Shown: positions 1 to 11,199, counted from the stretch's first letter. The stretch: 64,000 nt of DNA from Chloroflexota bacterium (GCA_947475545.1 CANJLL010000009.1:37176-101175); one strand, 5' to 3'. Notes: a model not told the origin generated them from the sequence alone. Program-made: numbers and translations.

Positions 1-236
1 CTCTCCTCGGCGATCTCCTCGGCAGAGTCCAGCACGCGCTGTGCCTCGTCGGAGTGGCCCGCGATGTCCGCGTCGAGCGGCTGCGACCAGCTCACCTCCA
101 CGACGTGGACGGCCACGAGCTCGGCTCGGTTGGCCCGGGCCAGCTCACAGGCGATGCGCGTGATCCGGGCATCGCTCCGGCCGCCGTTCAGGGCGACCAC
201 CGCTCGCCGGAACGAGGGAGTCTGGGTCTCGAGCAC
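1..236 (-). CDS. Universal stress protein family (UspA-like), truncated by window edge
   Basis: Reverse-strand translation reads VLETQTPSFRRAVVALNGGRSDARITRIACELARANRAELVAVHVVEVSW..., typical Usp N-terminal half; runs off position 1. Confidence 0.65.
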   Translation of the reverse strand, partial: MLETQTPSFRRAVVALNGGRSDARITRIACELARANRAELVAVHVVEVSWSQPLDADIAGHSDEAQRVLDSAEEIAEE

Positions 237-358
237 CGCTGGGCAGGACCTCGATGCTGGTCAGGTGCGCGCCCCGGGAGGGGCCGCTGGGCGAGACTGA
301 CGATACCACCGCCGAGCGGCAGGGATGGGCACAGGCGGACTCGGGCCCGTCCCGCCGG

Positions 359-2371
359 CTAGTGGTCCCGGCGATACGGTACGTCGGCGATGACCGTGTG
401 CTCCCGGCCAACCAGCGCGGCCTGGAGGCGCTTGGCCGTCTGGTTGTAGAGCACGCGATCCCACCAGTGACGTGCGACGTACTCGGGCAGGACCACGATG
501 GTGATCGGCGCCTCGCGCCCCTCGGGCCACGCCTGGTCGAGCACGTCGAGGTAGGCGATGACTGGGGAGATGACCGCCCGATACGGCGATTCCACGATGA
601 CCAGCGAGATGTCCGGGAGCTGCCGCTCCCAGCGCTCCCTGAGACGGTCGCCATCCTCCGGGTCCTCGGTGACGTACACCGCGCGGACGTCCTTGGCCAG
701 CGGCCTGGCGAAGTTGACGGCCTGGATCACGGCCCGATTGATCCCGTTGACCGGGATGACCACCCGTTGCTCGCGGTGCGGGCCCGTGAAGACCATGTCG
801 TCGCGGACCTTGAGTTCCTCGGCCTGGCCGTCGTACTGGCGCCGGATTGAGCTCATCAGGAGCACGAGCAGCGGGATCAGGATCAGGACCAGGAGCGAGG
901 CCGGGGCCTTGGCCGCGGTCACCACCACGGCCACGATGCCGGTGAGGATGGCGCCGAAGGCGTTGATGGCGAGGCGTCGCCGCCAGCCCGCGGGTCGCTC
1001 CCGGCGCCAGTGTCGGATCATGCCCGACTGGCTGATCGTGAAGTCGATGAACACGCCGACGGCGTACAGCGGGATCAGCAGATGGGTCTCGCCGCCGAAC
1101 GCGACGATCAGGCTGGCGGCCACTGCGGCCAGCGCGACGATCCCGTAGGAGAACGCCAGCCGGTCGCCGCGCAGGGCGAACTGGCGTGGCATGAAGCCAT
1201 CGTGGGCGAGGATCGCCAGGAGGCGCGGGAACGCGTTGAAGCTGGTGTTTGCGGCCAGGAACAGCAGGGTCGCCGTGAACGCCTGGAAGAGGAAGAACGG
1301 GATGGAGCCGTCGCCGTAGACCCGCCGGGCGACCTGGCTGATCACCGTCTGCTTCTCCGGCAAGTCGATGTGCGTGATGCCGAAGTTCACGGCCAGGAAC
1401 GTGATCCCGATGAACAGGACGCCCAGGAGGGCGGCCATGACTGCCAGCGTGGTCGCGGCGTTCTTGGCTTCGGGGCGCTTGAACGCCGGCACGCCGGTCG
1501 CGATCGCCTCGGTGCCGGTCAGCGCCACGGCGCCGGCGGCGAAGGCCCGGACGAGGAGGAGGAGTCCCACGTTCTGGAGCGTCTCGCCGGCCTGCTCGCC
1601 GATCTGGGCCGGATACGACTGGCCCTCGCCGAGGAACACGATCCGGACGACGCCCACCCCGATCATGAGCAGCGCCGAGACGATGAACAGGTAGGTGGGG
1701 ACGGCGAAGATGTTGCCCGCCTCGCGGATCCCGCGGAGGTTCGCGACCGTGATCAGGGCGATCGCCGCGACCCCGATCTCGACGCGGACGTCGTACAGCA
1801 TCGGCGCGGCCGACGTGATCTGCTCGACGGCGGACGACGTCGACACCGCGACGGTCAGCACGTAGTCGATCAGGAGCGCCGACGCCGCGATCAGCGATGC
1901 GCCACGTCCGAAGTTGCGCTGCGAGACGGAGTACGAGCCGCCGCCCGTCGGATAGGCGATGCAGATCTGTCGGTAGCTGATCGCCACCGTGATGAGCAGG
2001 ACAGCGATCAGGATGCTGACCTGGAGGCCCAGGACCAGCGCCGCGGCACCGCCCAGGATCAGGACGCGCAGGATCTCCTCCGTCGCGTACGCCGAGGAGC
2101 TGATGGCGTCGGAGCTGAAGATTGCCAGGGCCTTGCGCTTGGAGAGGCGTTCGCCCATCTCCGCGTCGGTCGACAGCGCTGTGCCGATCAGGGCGGTCTT
2201 GACCCGCGCGAGCACGCGACCCGTGGCCGTCGTGGGCTTGCCGACCGTGGCCTTGGCGGTCAGGCGGCCCTCTCCGCTCCAGCGGAAGTAGGCCGCGTGC
2301 GGGCGCTCAACCCGGACGCGCTTGTCGCCCAGCTTGCGGCCCTGGAGCGGCCGCCGGCCGCCGCCGGTCAC
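359..2371 (-). CDS. APC-superfamily amino acid permease
   Basis: 670 aa; SSDAISSSAYATEEILR motif followed by many TM segments, cytosolic C-terminal tail. Confidence 0.88.
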   Translation of the reverse strand: MTGGGRRPLQGRKLGDKRVRVERPHAAYFRWSGEGRLTAKATVGKPTTATGRVLARVKTALIGTALSTDAEMGERLSKRKALAIFSSDAISSSAYATEEILRVLILGGAAALVLGLQVSILIAVLLITVAISYRQICIAYPTGGGSYSVSQRNFGRGASLIAASALLIDYVLTVAVSTSSAVEQITSAAPMLYDVRVEIGVAAIALITVANLRGIREAGNIFAVPTYLFIVSALLMIGVGVVRIVFLGEGQSYPAQIGEQAGETLQNVGLLLLVRAFAAGAVALTGTEAIATGVPAFKRPEAKNAATTLAVMAALLGVLFIGITFLAVNFGITHIDLPEKQTVISQVARRVYGDGSIPFFLFQAFTATLLFLAANTSFNAFPRLLAILAHDGFMPRQFALRGDRLAFSYGIVALAAVAASLIVAFGGETHLLIPLYAVGVFIDFTISQSGMIRHWRRERPAGWRRRLAINAFGAILTGIVAVVVTAAKAPASLLVLILIPLLVLLMSSIRRQYDGQAEELKVRDDMVFTGPHREQRVVIPVNGINRAVIQAVNFARPLAKDVRAVYVTEDPEDGDRLRERWERQLPDISLVIVESPYRAVISPVIAYLDVLDQAWPEGREAPITIVVLPEYVARHWWDRVLYNQTAKRLQAALVGREHTVIADVPYRRDH

Positions 2372-2399
2372 GTTCGCACCTTCCGGATCTCGCCGCGGC

Positions 2400-3140
2400 T
2401 CACTGGCCGGCCGCCAGCCGGGTGATCAGCCAGCGCGGCAGACCGGCGGCGGTCATGGCGGCCTGGACGGCCGGGATGTCGTAGGCGGCGCGGCGCCACT
2501 CGATCGTGGCGGCGCCGGTATCCAGGATCGCGAATGCGGCGCGCGGGTCGCCGTCGCGCGGCTGTCCAACGCTGCCGGGGTTGAGGAGAGCGGGTCCATC
2601 ATCGAGCGCCTGCACCGGGTGGTGCACGGGGCTGGAGAAGGCCACGCGTCCATCCTTCACTCGCCAGGCGGCCGGGACGTGGGTATGGCCGTGCAGGCCG
2701 TGCCGCCCGCCCTGCGCCCCGAGGGCAGCGAGGTTCGCCGACGCCACCGGGCCGGACGTCACGTACTCCCAGGTTGGGTCGAGCGGGCTGCCGTGAACCA
2801 GCGTGAAGTCCCCTGTGGTCGATTGCTCCGGCAGCGCCGCCAGCCACGATCGCGTGGTGTCCGAGATGGTCCTGCGCGTCCATTCCATCGCCCGGCGCGC
2901 ATCCGGGTTGAACCAGTCGATCTCCGGGCCGCCGCAGGCGGCGGCGTCGTGGTTGCCACGCACGCCCCGCGCCCCCAGCGAGGCCAGCCGACCGGCCACC
3001 CCGTCGGGATCCGGACCGTAGCCCACGACGTCGCCGAGGTGCCAGATCTCATCGACCGGCTCCCCCGCGTCGAGCGCCCGCAGCACGGCGTCCAGGGCGA
3101 CGAGGTTCGCGTGGATATCGGACACCAGCGCAACCCTCAT
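2400..3140 (-). CDS. Metallophosphoesterase (YfcE/MJ0936-like)
   Basis: MRVALVSDIHANLVALDAVL..HLGDVVGYGP..GNHD..HGHTH motifs. Confidence 0.9.
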   Translation of the reverse strand: MRVALVSDIHANLVALDAVLRALDAGEPVDEIWHLGDVVGYGPDPDGVAGRLASLGARGVRGNHDAAACGGPEIDWFNPDARRAMEWTRRTISDTTRSWLAALPEQSTTGDFTLVHGSPLDPTWEYVTSGPVASANLAALGAQGGRHGLHGHTHVPAAWRVKDGRVAFSSPVHHPVQALDDGPALLNPGSVGQPRDGDPRAAFAILDTGAATIEWRRAAYDIPAVQAAMTAAGLPRWLITRLAAGQ

Positions 3141-3166
3141 CGCCGGTCAGGGTAGCAGGCAGCCAC

Positions 3167-4195
3167 TCACCAGGGCTCCCGTTTTCGGAGCCGGGGGTCG
3201 CGCGGGAACATCGCCGGGACCTGGCCGGTGCGCGTTGCCACGACCAGGGCGTGGCCGGTGAGCTGCGGCACCTCCACGGGCAGGACCTCCAGGCGCCCGC
3301 CGCCGAGGCCTTCGATGGCGCGCCAGCCCAGCTCCAGCTCGGCGTCGATCTCGCCGCGCTTCCATGCGATCAGCACGCCCCCCGGCTGGAGGAGTGGGAA
3401 CGCCAGCTCCACGAGGTCCGCCAGCGGTCCTACGGCCCGCGCGCTGACGGCCGGCCAGCGCCCCCGGTCGGTCGGCCGCGCGGCGATGGTCTCCAGGCGC
3501 TCCGCGGCCACCTCCACGCCGGACCGCGCCCCGCCGCCGCCGCTCCCACCCGCGCGCCCGCCCGCGCGACCACCTGCCAGTCCGGTGGCGCGCGCCGCCG
3601 CCTCCAGGAACCCCGCCTTCTTCCCGACGGACTCCACCAGCAGCGTCCGGCGGAGCGGCACCGCCGCGGCCAGCGTCAGGCCGGGGAAGCCCCCGCCGCT
3701 CCCCAGGTCCACGAGCCGGTCGATCCGACGGGCGCGGAGCAGGGACACCGCCGTCAGGCTGTCGAGGACGTGGCGGACGGCGACGTCGGCGGGGTCGTCG
3801 ATGGCGGTGAGGTTGATCGACGGGTTCCAGGCGAGCAGGAGGCGGACGTGATCGTCGATCAACCGCCGGGTTCCGCCGTCCAGCTCCAGGTCCAGGACCG
3901 CCAACCCGTCGTCCAGGGCGCGGTGGTAGGCCTGGGGGAGCGGGGGAAGGTCGTCGACGCGCGTCGGGAGCGGTGCTCGCCCTCGGTCCGGAGGCTCCCC
4001 CTGCGGGGCGTCCCCGGGCCGTCGGTGAGTGCCGCTCCCGGCGGGGTCGTTCTTCGCGCGGCGTTCGTGGCTTCGGTCTTGCATAGCTCGGTCAGTTCGC
4101 GGTCGGGTCTCCCCGGACCCCTCGCGAGCCATGGTACCCATCGGGCCGCTGCGCTGCGGACTCTGGACGCTACGGTTCGGCCGCCGCTGCGTCAA
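3167..4195 (-). CDS. rsmG: 16S rRNA (guanine527-N7)-methyltransferase RsmG (GidB); exact start uncertain
   Basis: WNPSINLTAIDDPADVAVRHVLDSL, LVDLGSGGGFPGLTLA, KKAGFL, VSARAVGPLADLVELAFPLLQPGG motifs. Confidence 0.88.
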   Translation of the reverse strand: MTQRRPNRSVQSPQRSGPMGTMAREGSGETRPRTDRAMQDRSHERRAKNDPAGSGTHRRPGDAPQGEPPDRGRAPLPTRVDDLPPLPQAYHRALDDGLAVLDLELDGGTRRLIDDHVRLLLAWNPSINLTAIDDPADVAVRHVLDSLTAVSLLRARRIDRLVDLGSGGGFPGLTLAAAVPLRRTLLVESVGKKAGFLEAAARATGLAGGRAGGRAGGSGGGGARSGVEVAAERLETIAARPTDRGRWPAVSARAVGPLADLVELAFPLLQPGGVLIAWKRGEIDAELELGWRAIEGLGGGRLEVLPVEVPQLTGHALVVATRTGQVPAMFPRDPRLRKREPW

Positions 4196-4200
4196 CCGGA

Positions 4201-4245
4201 GTTATCCACGAAACTGCCCGGCGCACGAGGATCGCGGTGGATAAC
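4201..4245. promoter_or_regulatory. Inverted pair of DnaA-box-like sites
   Basis: GTTATCCAC at 4201-4209 and its reverse complement GTGGATAAC at 4237-4245, just upstream of rsmG. Confidence 0.4.
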
Positions 4246-4307
4246 CGGGCCGACCAGGCAGCGACCGGACGTCCAGGCGCTTGCGACGCCGCGGACCCGT
4301 GGTCCAG

Positions 4308-4727
4308 TCAGCCGGGGTTCTTGCCGCTTGCCCGAACCGGCCGGCCGAGCGCGCGGCGGACCACGTCGATGACTTCGTCCACGTAGCGGTCCGCCTCGCC
4401 ACGCTCCGCGGCGGTCCGGATGCAGCCCTGGACGTGGTCTTCGAGGATCAGGATGGAGAGCGCATCCACGGCTGCCCTGAGAGCGGCCGTCTGCTGCAGG
4501 ATGTCGACGCAGTACTCCTCGCGCTCGATCATCCGGGCGATGCCGCGGACCTGGCCCTCGATGCGCGCCAGGCGCCGCACCAACTGGGTCCGGTCCCGCG
4601 TGTAGCTGTGGCGAAAGTGGTTGTGCGCGTCCTCGGGCGCGAGATCGGCCGGGGCATCCGCCGCGACATCGGGGACTCCGGCCGGACCGGCTGCCACCTG
4701 GTGCTTGTGGGCGCTCTCCGCATTCAT
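4308..4727 (-). CDS. Metal-sensing transcriptional repressor, CsoR/RcnR (DUF156) family
   Basis: QLVRRLARIEGQVRGIARMIEREEYCVDILQQTAALRAAVDALSILILEDHVQGCI. Confidence 0.9.
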   Translation of the reverse strand: MNAESAHKHQVAAGPAGVPDVAADAPADLAPEDAHNHFRHSYTRDRTQLVRRLARIEGQVRGIARMIEREEYCVDILQQTAALRAAVDALSILILEDHVQGCIRTAAERGEADRYVDEVIDVVRRALGRPVRASGKNPG

Positions 4728-4736
4728 GGCTCGATC

Positions 4737-4753
4737 ATACCCCCCAGGGGTAT
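4737..4753. promoter_or_regulatory. CsoR-type operator palindrome
   Basis: ATACCCCCCAGGGGTAT about 10 bp upstream of the csoR-like start codon. Confidence 0.75.
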
Positions 4754-4812
4754 CCAGATTCAAGTGGCCATCCTGATGCCGCGCCGCGCCCACGTCCGCT
4801 AGACTGGCGCGG

Positions 4813-5121
4813 ATGGACTCCCGTGATCGTCCCCGGACCCGAGCGGACGACCTGGCCTGCAGCGTGTGCCGGGAGCCTGCCGCACCCGGGCAGACCCGGC
4901 TCCTGGCCCGCCGGGACGACCTGCTCTTCGTGGAGCACCGCTGTGCGCAGTGCGCCAGCCTGACGCTGGGCTTCGTGTTCGCGGATGGCGATCGCCTCCT
5001 GCCCGACGTCCTGCGTCTTGCCGATGCGCCGCCGATCAGCGCGGATGACGTGCTCGACATGCATCGTCACCTGGCCGACTGGGCCGGCGACCTCCGCGGG
5101 CTGCTGGGCGCGCGCTCGTGA
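4813..5121 (+). CDS. Small CxxC zinc-ribbon-like protein
   Basis: 102 aa with CSVC and CAQC pairs; stop overlaps next start. Confidence 0.6.
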   Translation: MDSRDRPRTRADDLACSVCREPAAPGQTRLLARRDDLLFVEHRCAQCASLTLGFVFADGDRLLPDVLRLADAPPISADDVLDMHRHLADWAGDLRGLLGARS

Positions 5122-5591
5122 CCGTCACCGTCGCCTTGGCCCAAGTCACGGCCGGCCCGCCGCCGCGCCCGGCCAGTGGCCCCCTGTTCGCCCACGAGAG
5201 CGAGGCGGAGATGGCGCGGATCCTCGACTTCTATGCCGTCCGTTGGGACTACGAGCCGCACACCTTCCCGATCCTGTGGAACCTGGATGGGGCCGTCGTC
5301 GAGAGTTTCGCGCCGGACTTCTTCCTGCCCGAGCTGGACCTCTATCTTGAGCTCACCACGCTCCGCCAGAAGCTGGTCCGCAAGAAGAATCGCAAGCTGC
5401 GCCGGCTGCGGGAGCTCTATCCAGCCATCCGGATCAAACTCTTCTACGCCCGGGATTTCCGGGCGCTCATGCTCAAGTACGGGAAGCTTGCCCTGGCCGA
5501 ATCCCTGTCCGGTACGCTCGGCCAGGTGGGTCCTGCCGGGGCCGGCCACCATCTGTCCAGCCAGGCCACCGAGGGAGCTGCCAGTTCATGA
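5118..5591 (+). CDS. Hypothetical protein, possible PD-(D/E)XK nuclease-like fold
   Basis: 157 aa; FAPDFFLPELDLYLELTTLRQKLVRKKNRKLRRL; translationally coupled with flanking genes. Confidence 0.6.
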   Translation: MTVTVALAQVTAGPPPRPASGPLFAHESEAEMARILDFYAVRWDYEPHTFPILWNLDGAVVESFAPDFFLPELDLYLELTTLRQKLVRKKNRKLRRLRELYPAIRIKLFYARDFRALMLKYGKLALAESLSGTLGQVGPAGAGHHLSSQATEGAASS

Positions 5592-6151
5592 CCGCCCGGG
5601 ATCTGCATGCCGACATCGGTGACACCCTGGTCTCGGAAGAGCGGATCGCCGCTCGCGTCGCCGAGCTGGGAGCCAGGATCAGCGAGGACTTCGCCGGCCG
5701 GCGCCTGACGCTGGTGAGCGTCCTCAAGGGCTCACTCCCGTTCATGGCCGACCTCATGCGCGCCATCTCCATCCCCGTCCGGATCGACCTGATGGAGGTC
5801 TCGTCGTACGGCGGCGCCGCCACCGAATCGTCCGGCCTGGTACGCATCCTCAAGGACCTCTCGGCGTCCATAGAGGGTGAGGACGTCCTGATCGTCGAGG
5901 ACATCATCGACACCGGCCTGACGCTCAACTACCTGGTCCGCTACCTGCGCGGCAAGAACCCGGCCAGCCTGGGCATCTGCACGCTGCTGGACAAGCCGGC
6001 CCGCCGGCTCGTCGACATCAACGTCAACTACACGGGCTTCACGATCCCCGACCAGTTCGTGGTCGGCTACGGCCTCGACTACAACGAGCTGTACCGGAAC
6101 CTTCGCTACGTCGGCGTGCTCAAGCCCGAGGTCTACGCGGTCCCCGAATGA
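5588..6151 (+). CDS. hpt: Hypoxanthine phosphoribosyltransferase
   Basis: LTLVSVLKGSLPFMADLMRAI, VLIVEDIIDTGLTLNYL PRPP-binding motif. Confidence 0.93.
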   Translation: MTARDLHADIGDTLVSEERIAARVAELGARISEDFAGRRLTLVSVLKGSLPFMADLMRAISIPVRIDLMEVSSYGGAATESSGLVRILKDLSASIEGEDVLIVEDIIDTGLTLNYLVRYLRGKNPASLGICTLLDKPARRLVDINVNYTGFTIPDQFVVGYGLDYNELYRNLRYVGVLKPEVYAVPE

Positions 6152-6588
6152 CGATGTATCGACGGCCGCTCGGCCGGGCCAGGGTGCTGGCCATCCTGTC
6201 TGCCATCGTGCTGCTCGTCGGCTGCATCCTGCCCTGGTGGACCAGCGGTGGCCCCAACGGGCTGCCCGCGACCACGGGCAATGCGTTCGAGGGGAGCGGC
6301 ATCCTGGTGTTCATCGTCGCGATGGCGACGCTGGCCCTGGTGACCCTGCCGTATGCCTCGGGCGACCGGCCCGTCAGGTTCGAGGGCTGGCTGAGCTATC
6401 TGCTGCTGGCGGTCATCGCCTGGCTGGGGCTGATCGGGCGGACTGTCGACCTGGCGCTGCAGGGCGCGTTCGTGTTCCGGACTCCGGAAGAGGTGATCTC
6501 GCGCGGCGCGGGCCTGCCCGTCGTCATCATCGGGATGATCATCCTGTCGGAGGCGGTCTTCGAGATGGCCCGTCAACACCGCGACTGA
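6148..6588 (+). CDS. Small integral membrane protein
   Basis: 146 aa with about four hydrophobic segments; overlaps hpt stop. Confidence 0.6.
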   Translation: MTMYRRPLGRARVLAILSAIVLLVGCILPWWTSGGPNGLPATTGNAFEGSGILVFIVAMATLALVTLPYASGDRPVRFEGWLSYLLLAVIAWLGLIGRTVDLALQGAFVFRTPEEVISRGAGLPVVIIGMIILSEAVFEMARQHRD

Positions 6589-6696
6589 CGCAAGCCGGGT
6601 CCGCCCCGCCTGAGTCGCATCCCCTCGCCGGCCTCCGCCGGCCTCCGCCGGCCTCCGCCGGCCCGGGCGCACCGGCGCCGGACGTCGGCTCGCTGC

Positions 6697-7419
6697 CTAG
6701 ACGATGCCCAGGTACGCCTTGCGGACCGTGTCGTTCTCGCGCAGATTGGCCGCCAGGTCACTGAGCACGATCATCCCGGTCTCGATGACGTAGCCGCGAT
6801 CGGCGATCTGGAGCGCCATCCGCGCGTTCTGCTCCACCAGTAGGATCGTGGTCCCCTCGGCGTGGAGTCGGCTGATGGTGTCGAAGACGAAGTCGACGAG
6901 CACCGGGGCAAGGCCCATCGACGGCTCGTCGAGGAGGAGCACCTCGGGTCCGGCCATCAGCGCCCGGCCGATCGCCAGCATCTGCTGCTCGCCGCCGCTC
7001 AGTGTGCCGGCCACCTGGGTGCGGCGCTCCTTGAGGCGAGGGAACATCTCGAAGGCGCGGTCGATCCCGGCCTGGACGTCCGCCGCCCTGGTCAGCGTGT
7101 AGCCCCCCATCCGGAGGTTCTCCTCCACCGTGAGGCGGGCGAACATCCGGCGACCCTCCGGCACCTGCACGATGCCGCGCCCCACGATCAGGTGGGATGC
7201 CACGCCGGAGATCGTCTCGCCGCGCAACCGGACCTGGCCCTCACGCGACGGGACCAGGCCGCTGATGGCGTTGAGGGTGGTGGTCTTGCCGGCGCCGTTG
7301 GCACCGATGAGGGTGACGATCTCGCCCTTGTTGATGGTCAGCGAGACACCCTTGAGCGCATGGATGTTCCCGTAGTAGACGTGGATATCATCCACTTCGA
7401 GGATCGGCGTGGGGTTCAT
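6697..7419 (-). CDS. livF: Branched-chain amino acid ABC transporter ATP-binding protein LivF
   Basis: GANGAGKTTTLNAISG, LSGGEQQMLAIGRALM, LLLDEPSMGLAP; position in liv operon. Confidence 0.92.
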   Translation of the reverse strand: MNPTPILEVDDIHVYYGNIHALKGVSLTINKGEIVTLIGANGAGKTTTLNAISGLVPSREGQVRLRGETISGVASHLIVGRGIVQVPEGRRMFARLTVEENLRMGGYTLTRAADVQAGIDRAFEMFPRLKERRTQVAGTLSGGEQQMLAIGRALMAGPEVLLLDEPSMGLAPVLVDFVFDTISRLHAEGTTILLVEQNARMALQIADRGYVIETGMIVLSDLAANLRENDTVRKAYLGIV

Positions 7420-7432
7420 GGGGCGATCGACC

Positions 7433-8287
7433 TCACGCGCTCGCGGGTGTGGAGCCGGCAGAGGCCCCGCCCTGGGTGGCCTCGAGGGCCGGAATGGCTG
7501 TGGCCTCGTGGCCGGCCGTGCCCGCACTCCCGCGGCCCAGGTAGGCCTCGATCACGAGCGGGTCTGTCTGGATCTGGATGGGCGTCCCCTCGGCGATCTT
7601 TTGGCCGTAGTGGAGCACCGTGATCTTCTCCGAGATGCCCATCACGACGCGCATCTCGTGCTCGATCAGCAGGATGGTGGTGCCCAGCTCGTCACGCAGG
7701 TGGCGGATGAACTCGGTCATCTGCTGGGACTCGGCCGGGTTCATGCCGGCCGTGGGCTCGTCGAGCAGCAGGAGGCGCGGCTTGTTGGCTAGGGCCCGGG
7801 CCACCTCGAGCCGGCGCTGGTCGCCATACGGGAGGTTGCTGGCCAGCAGATCGCCCTTGTTCTGGAGGCCGACGAAGCGGAGCAGGCGACGGGCCTCGCG
7901 GTGCGCACGCCCCTCGTCCTCCCGCACGCTCTTCGTCCCGAGGACGGCGCCGATCCACGATGAGCGCAGGTGGTAGTGCTGCCCGACGAGGATGTTTTCC
8001 ATCGCCGTCATGTTCGCGAACAGGCGGATGTTCTGGTAGGTCCGCGAGATGCCCAGGTGGGCGATCTGGTCCCGGCGCAGCCGCTGGATGGGCTGGCCGT
8101 CAAACACGATCTGGCCGGCCTCGATCTGGTAGAAGCCGGCGATGCAGTTGAAGAACGTCGTCTTCCCGGCTCCATTGGGGCCGATCAGGCTGGCAATCGA
8201 GCCCTGCTCGATCTCGAAGTCGAGGTTGTTGACGGCCGTCAGGCCACCGAACTTCTTGGTGACCGCGGTCGCTGTCAGGAGCGGCAT
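7433..8287 (-). CDS. livG: Branched-chain amino acid ABC transporter ATP-binding protein LivG
   Basis: MPLLTATAVTKKFGGLTAV..GPNGAGKTTFFNCI..LLLDEPTAGMNPAE; internal start chosen. Confidence 0.92.
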   Translation of the reverse strand: MPLLTATAVTKKFGGLTAVNNLDFEIEQGSIASLIGPNGAGKTTFFNCIAGFYQIEAGQIVFDGQPIQRLRRDQIAHLGISRTYQNIRLFANMTAMENILVGQHYHLRSSWIGAVLGTKSVREDEGRAHREARRLLRFVGLQNKGDLLASNLPYGDQRRLEVARALANKPRLLLLDEPTAGMNPAESQQMTEFIRHLRDELGTTILLIEHEMRVVMGISEKITVLHYGQKIAEGTPIQIQTDPLVIEAYLGRGSAGTAGHEATAIPALEATQGGASAGSTPASA

Positions 8288-8304
8288 CGCATCAGCCTTT
8301 CGTC

Positions 8305-10049
8305 TCAGAGCGCCAGCGGGCTGGTGGACGACTCGGGTGGCTCGTCCCCCCCGCCGTGCTGGAACTCCCGACGAACGATCCTGGACGGGAGCAGGCCTTC
8401 CGGCCGGAGCTGCATCATGGCGATCAGCGCGATGCCGTAGAAGAGGAAGCGGTACTCCGAGAACTCGCGGAAGAGCTCCGGCAGGCCGATCAGGAAGATG
8501 GCGCCCACGATCACGCCCGGGATGCTGCCCATCCCGCCGACGATGATCAGCGAGGCGACATTGATCGACACCATCAGCTGGATGCTGCTGGCGAAGATGG
8601 AGCCCACCAGCGCCGCGAAGACCGCGCCGCCCAGGCCCGCGAACGCCGCACCCAGCATGTAGGCCAGGATCTTGGTCTGGATCAGGTTGATGCCGATCGC
8701 CTCCGCGACGTCCTCGTCCTCGCGGATCGCGATCCACGCGCGGCCGAGTCTGGACGCTCGGAGGCGCCAAGCCACGAAGGCGATCAGGGCGGCCCCGATC
8801 AGGGCGATGTAGTAGATCTGGTTGGGGCCGGCCAGGAGGCTGTCCGGGGGGACCTCGATGGGCTTGGGGATGTTGATGATCCCGCGCGGGCCGCCCAGCA
8901 GCGGCTTCATGAGGTCCGACCCGGCGAGGATCCGGATGATCTCGCCGAAGCCCATCGTGGCGATTGCCAGGTAGTCGCCCCGGATGCTCAGGATGGGGAG
9001 GCCAAGGAAGGCGCCGAAGACCATCGCGACAATGACGGCGACCGGGACCGCGGCCCAGAATGGCCACTGTGCGATGCCGAATTCGGCGGTGGACGTGAGC
9101 AGGCCCACCGTATAGGCGCCGACGGCGAAGAAGGCGACGAAGCCCAGGTCCAGCAGCCCGGCCAGGCCCAGGGTGATGTTCAGCCCCAGGCCCATCATGA
9201 CGTAGAGCGCGACGATCGCGATGACCTGGGCGAAGAACGACCCCAGGCCCTGCGGCAGCACCAGGACGAAGACGGCGGCCAGGGCGATCAGCGGGATCTG
9301 GATGCGCCGACGCTGGGAGGGAGGCAGGGCCGCGAACTGGCGGTCCAGGCGGCGGGTGCGCTGGAGGTGGTGGAGGCCCACTGACAGCACAAGCACCACG
9401 ACGGCCCCGATCAGCGTCAGGCCGTCCGAGGCGAACAGCAGCCGGGCGAGCTCATCAACGGGCAGCGCGAGCATCGGCGTCCGGATCAAGCCGGCGAAGA
9501 GGCCCAGGGCAAACAGCGAGATGAGCCCCACGAACAGCGAGCGGCGGAGGCGCGGTGATGCAAGGCCGACCGCGCCGGCCAGGCCACCGAGGACGGCGCC
9601 CAGGGCCATCGGGATCCAGAAGCCGACCGTTCCCAGGTTGAAGGTCAGGATGCCGTACAGGACCGGCGAGGCGTTCGGCATGAAGGCGCGGACGTCGACC
9701 ATCGACCCCACGAGGACCAGGGCCGACAGTGCGACGCCGCTCAGGCCGCCGGCGATGGCCCCGTCTGCGATCAGGCGGCTGGAGGACTCCGCGACCCGAC
9801 GGGTGGCGACGAAGCCGGTGGCGAAGAGGCTGAGGAAGAGAGCTGCCTGGCCGAGGGAGATCACCCCCTGGACCAGGGGCCGCGCGTTGAAGATCGGGAC
9901 GATTCCGACCATGCACAGGTAGAGGGCGATCACCGCGCCGAGCAGGCCGGTTCTGATCACCCGCCGCTGGAAGCTGACCGGCATCGCCGGGGCGGACCCG
10001 GTCGCCGACGGAGCCGTGCCCGTGGCCGGCATGCCCGCGCTTGTCACCG

Positions 10050-10053
<4 letters not shown>
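8305..10053 (-). CDS. livM: Branched-chain amino acid ABC permease LivM (with extra N-terminal TM region)
   Basis: GLNITLGLAGLLDLGFVAFFAVGAY, LRASRLGRAWIAIREDEDVAEAIGIN. Confidence 0.92.
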
Positions 10054-11126
<1,073 letters not shown>

Positions 11127-11165
11127 GAAGCGCTCGCCCCCTGCGTGCCGTGCTGCCTGAGAGAT

Positions 11166-11199
11166 GAGTGAGCCGGGCAGTTTCCCGCCCGGCTCACTC
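11166..11199. terminator. Stem-loop in livK-livH intergenic region
   Basis: GAGTGAGCCGGGC / GCCCGGCTCACTC, 13-bp perfect stem. Confidence 0.6.

Noticed and set aside
1010-2425. 471-aa plus-strand ORF antisense to the APC permease
   Set aside because: Shadow ORF in high-GC DNA; low-complexity, no recognisable motif.
6631-6660. GCCTCCGCCG x3 tandem repeat upstream of livF stop
   Set aside because: Short GC-rich microsatellite-like repeat in an intergenic gap; no further supporting signal.
8356-9384. 342-aa plus-strand ORF antisense to livM
   Set aside because: Asp/Gln/Arg/Gly-rich shadow frame with no domain; livM is clear on the other strand.
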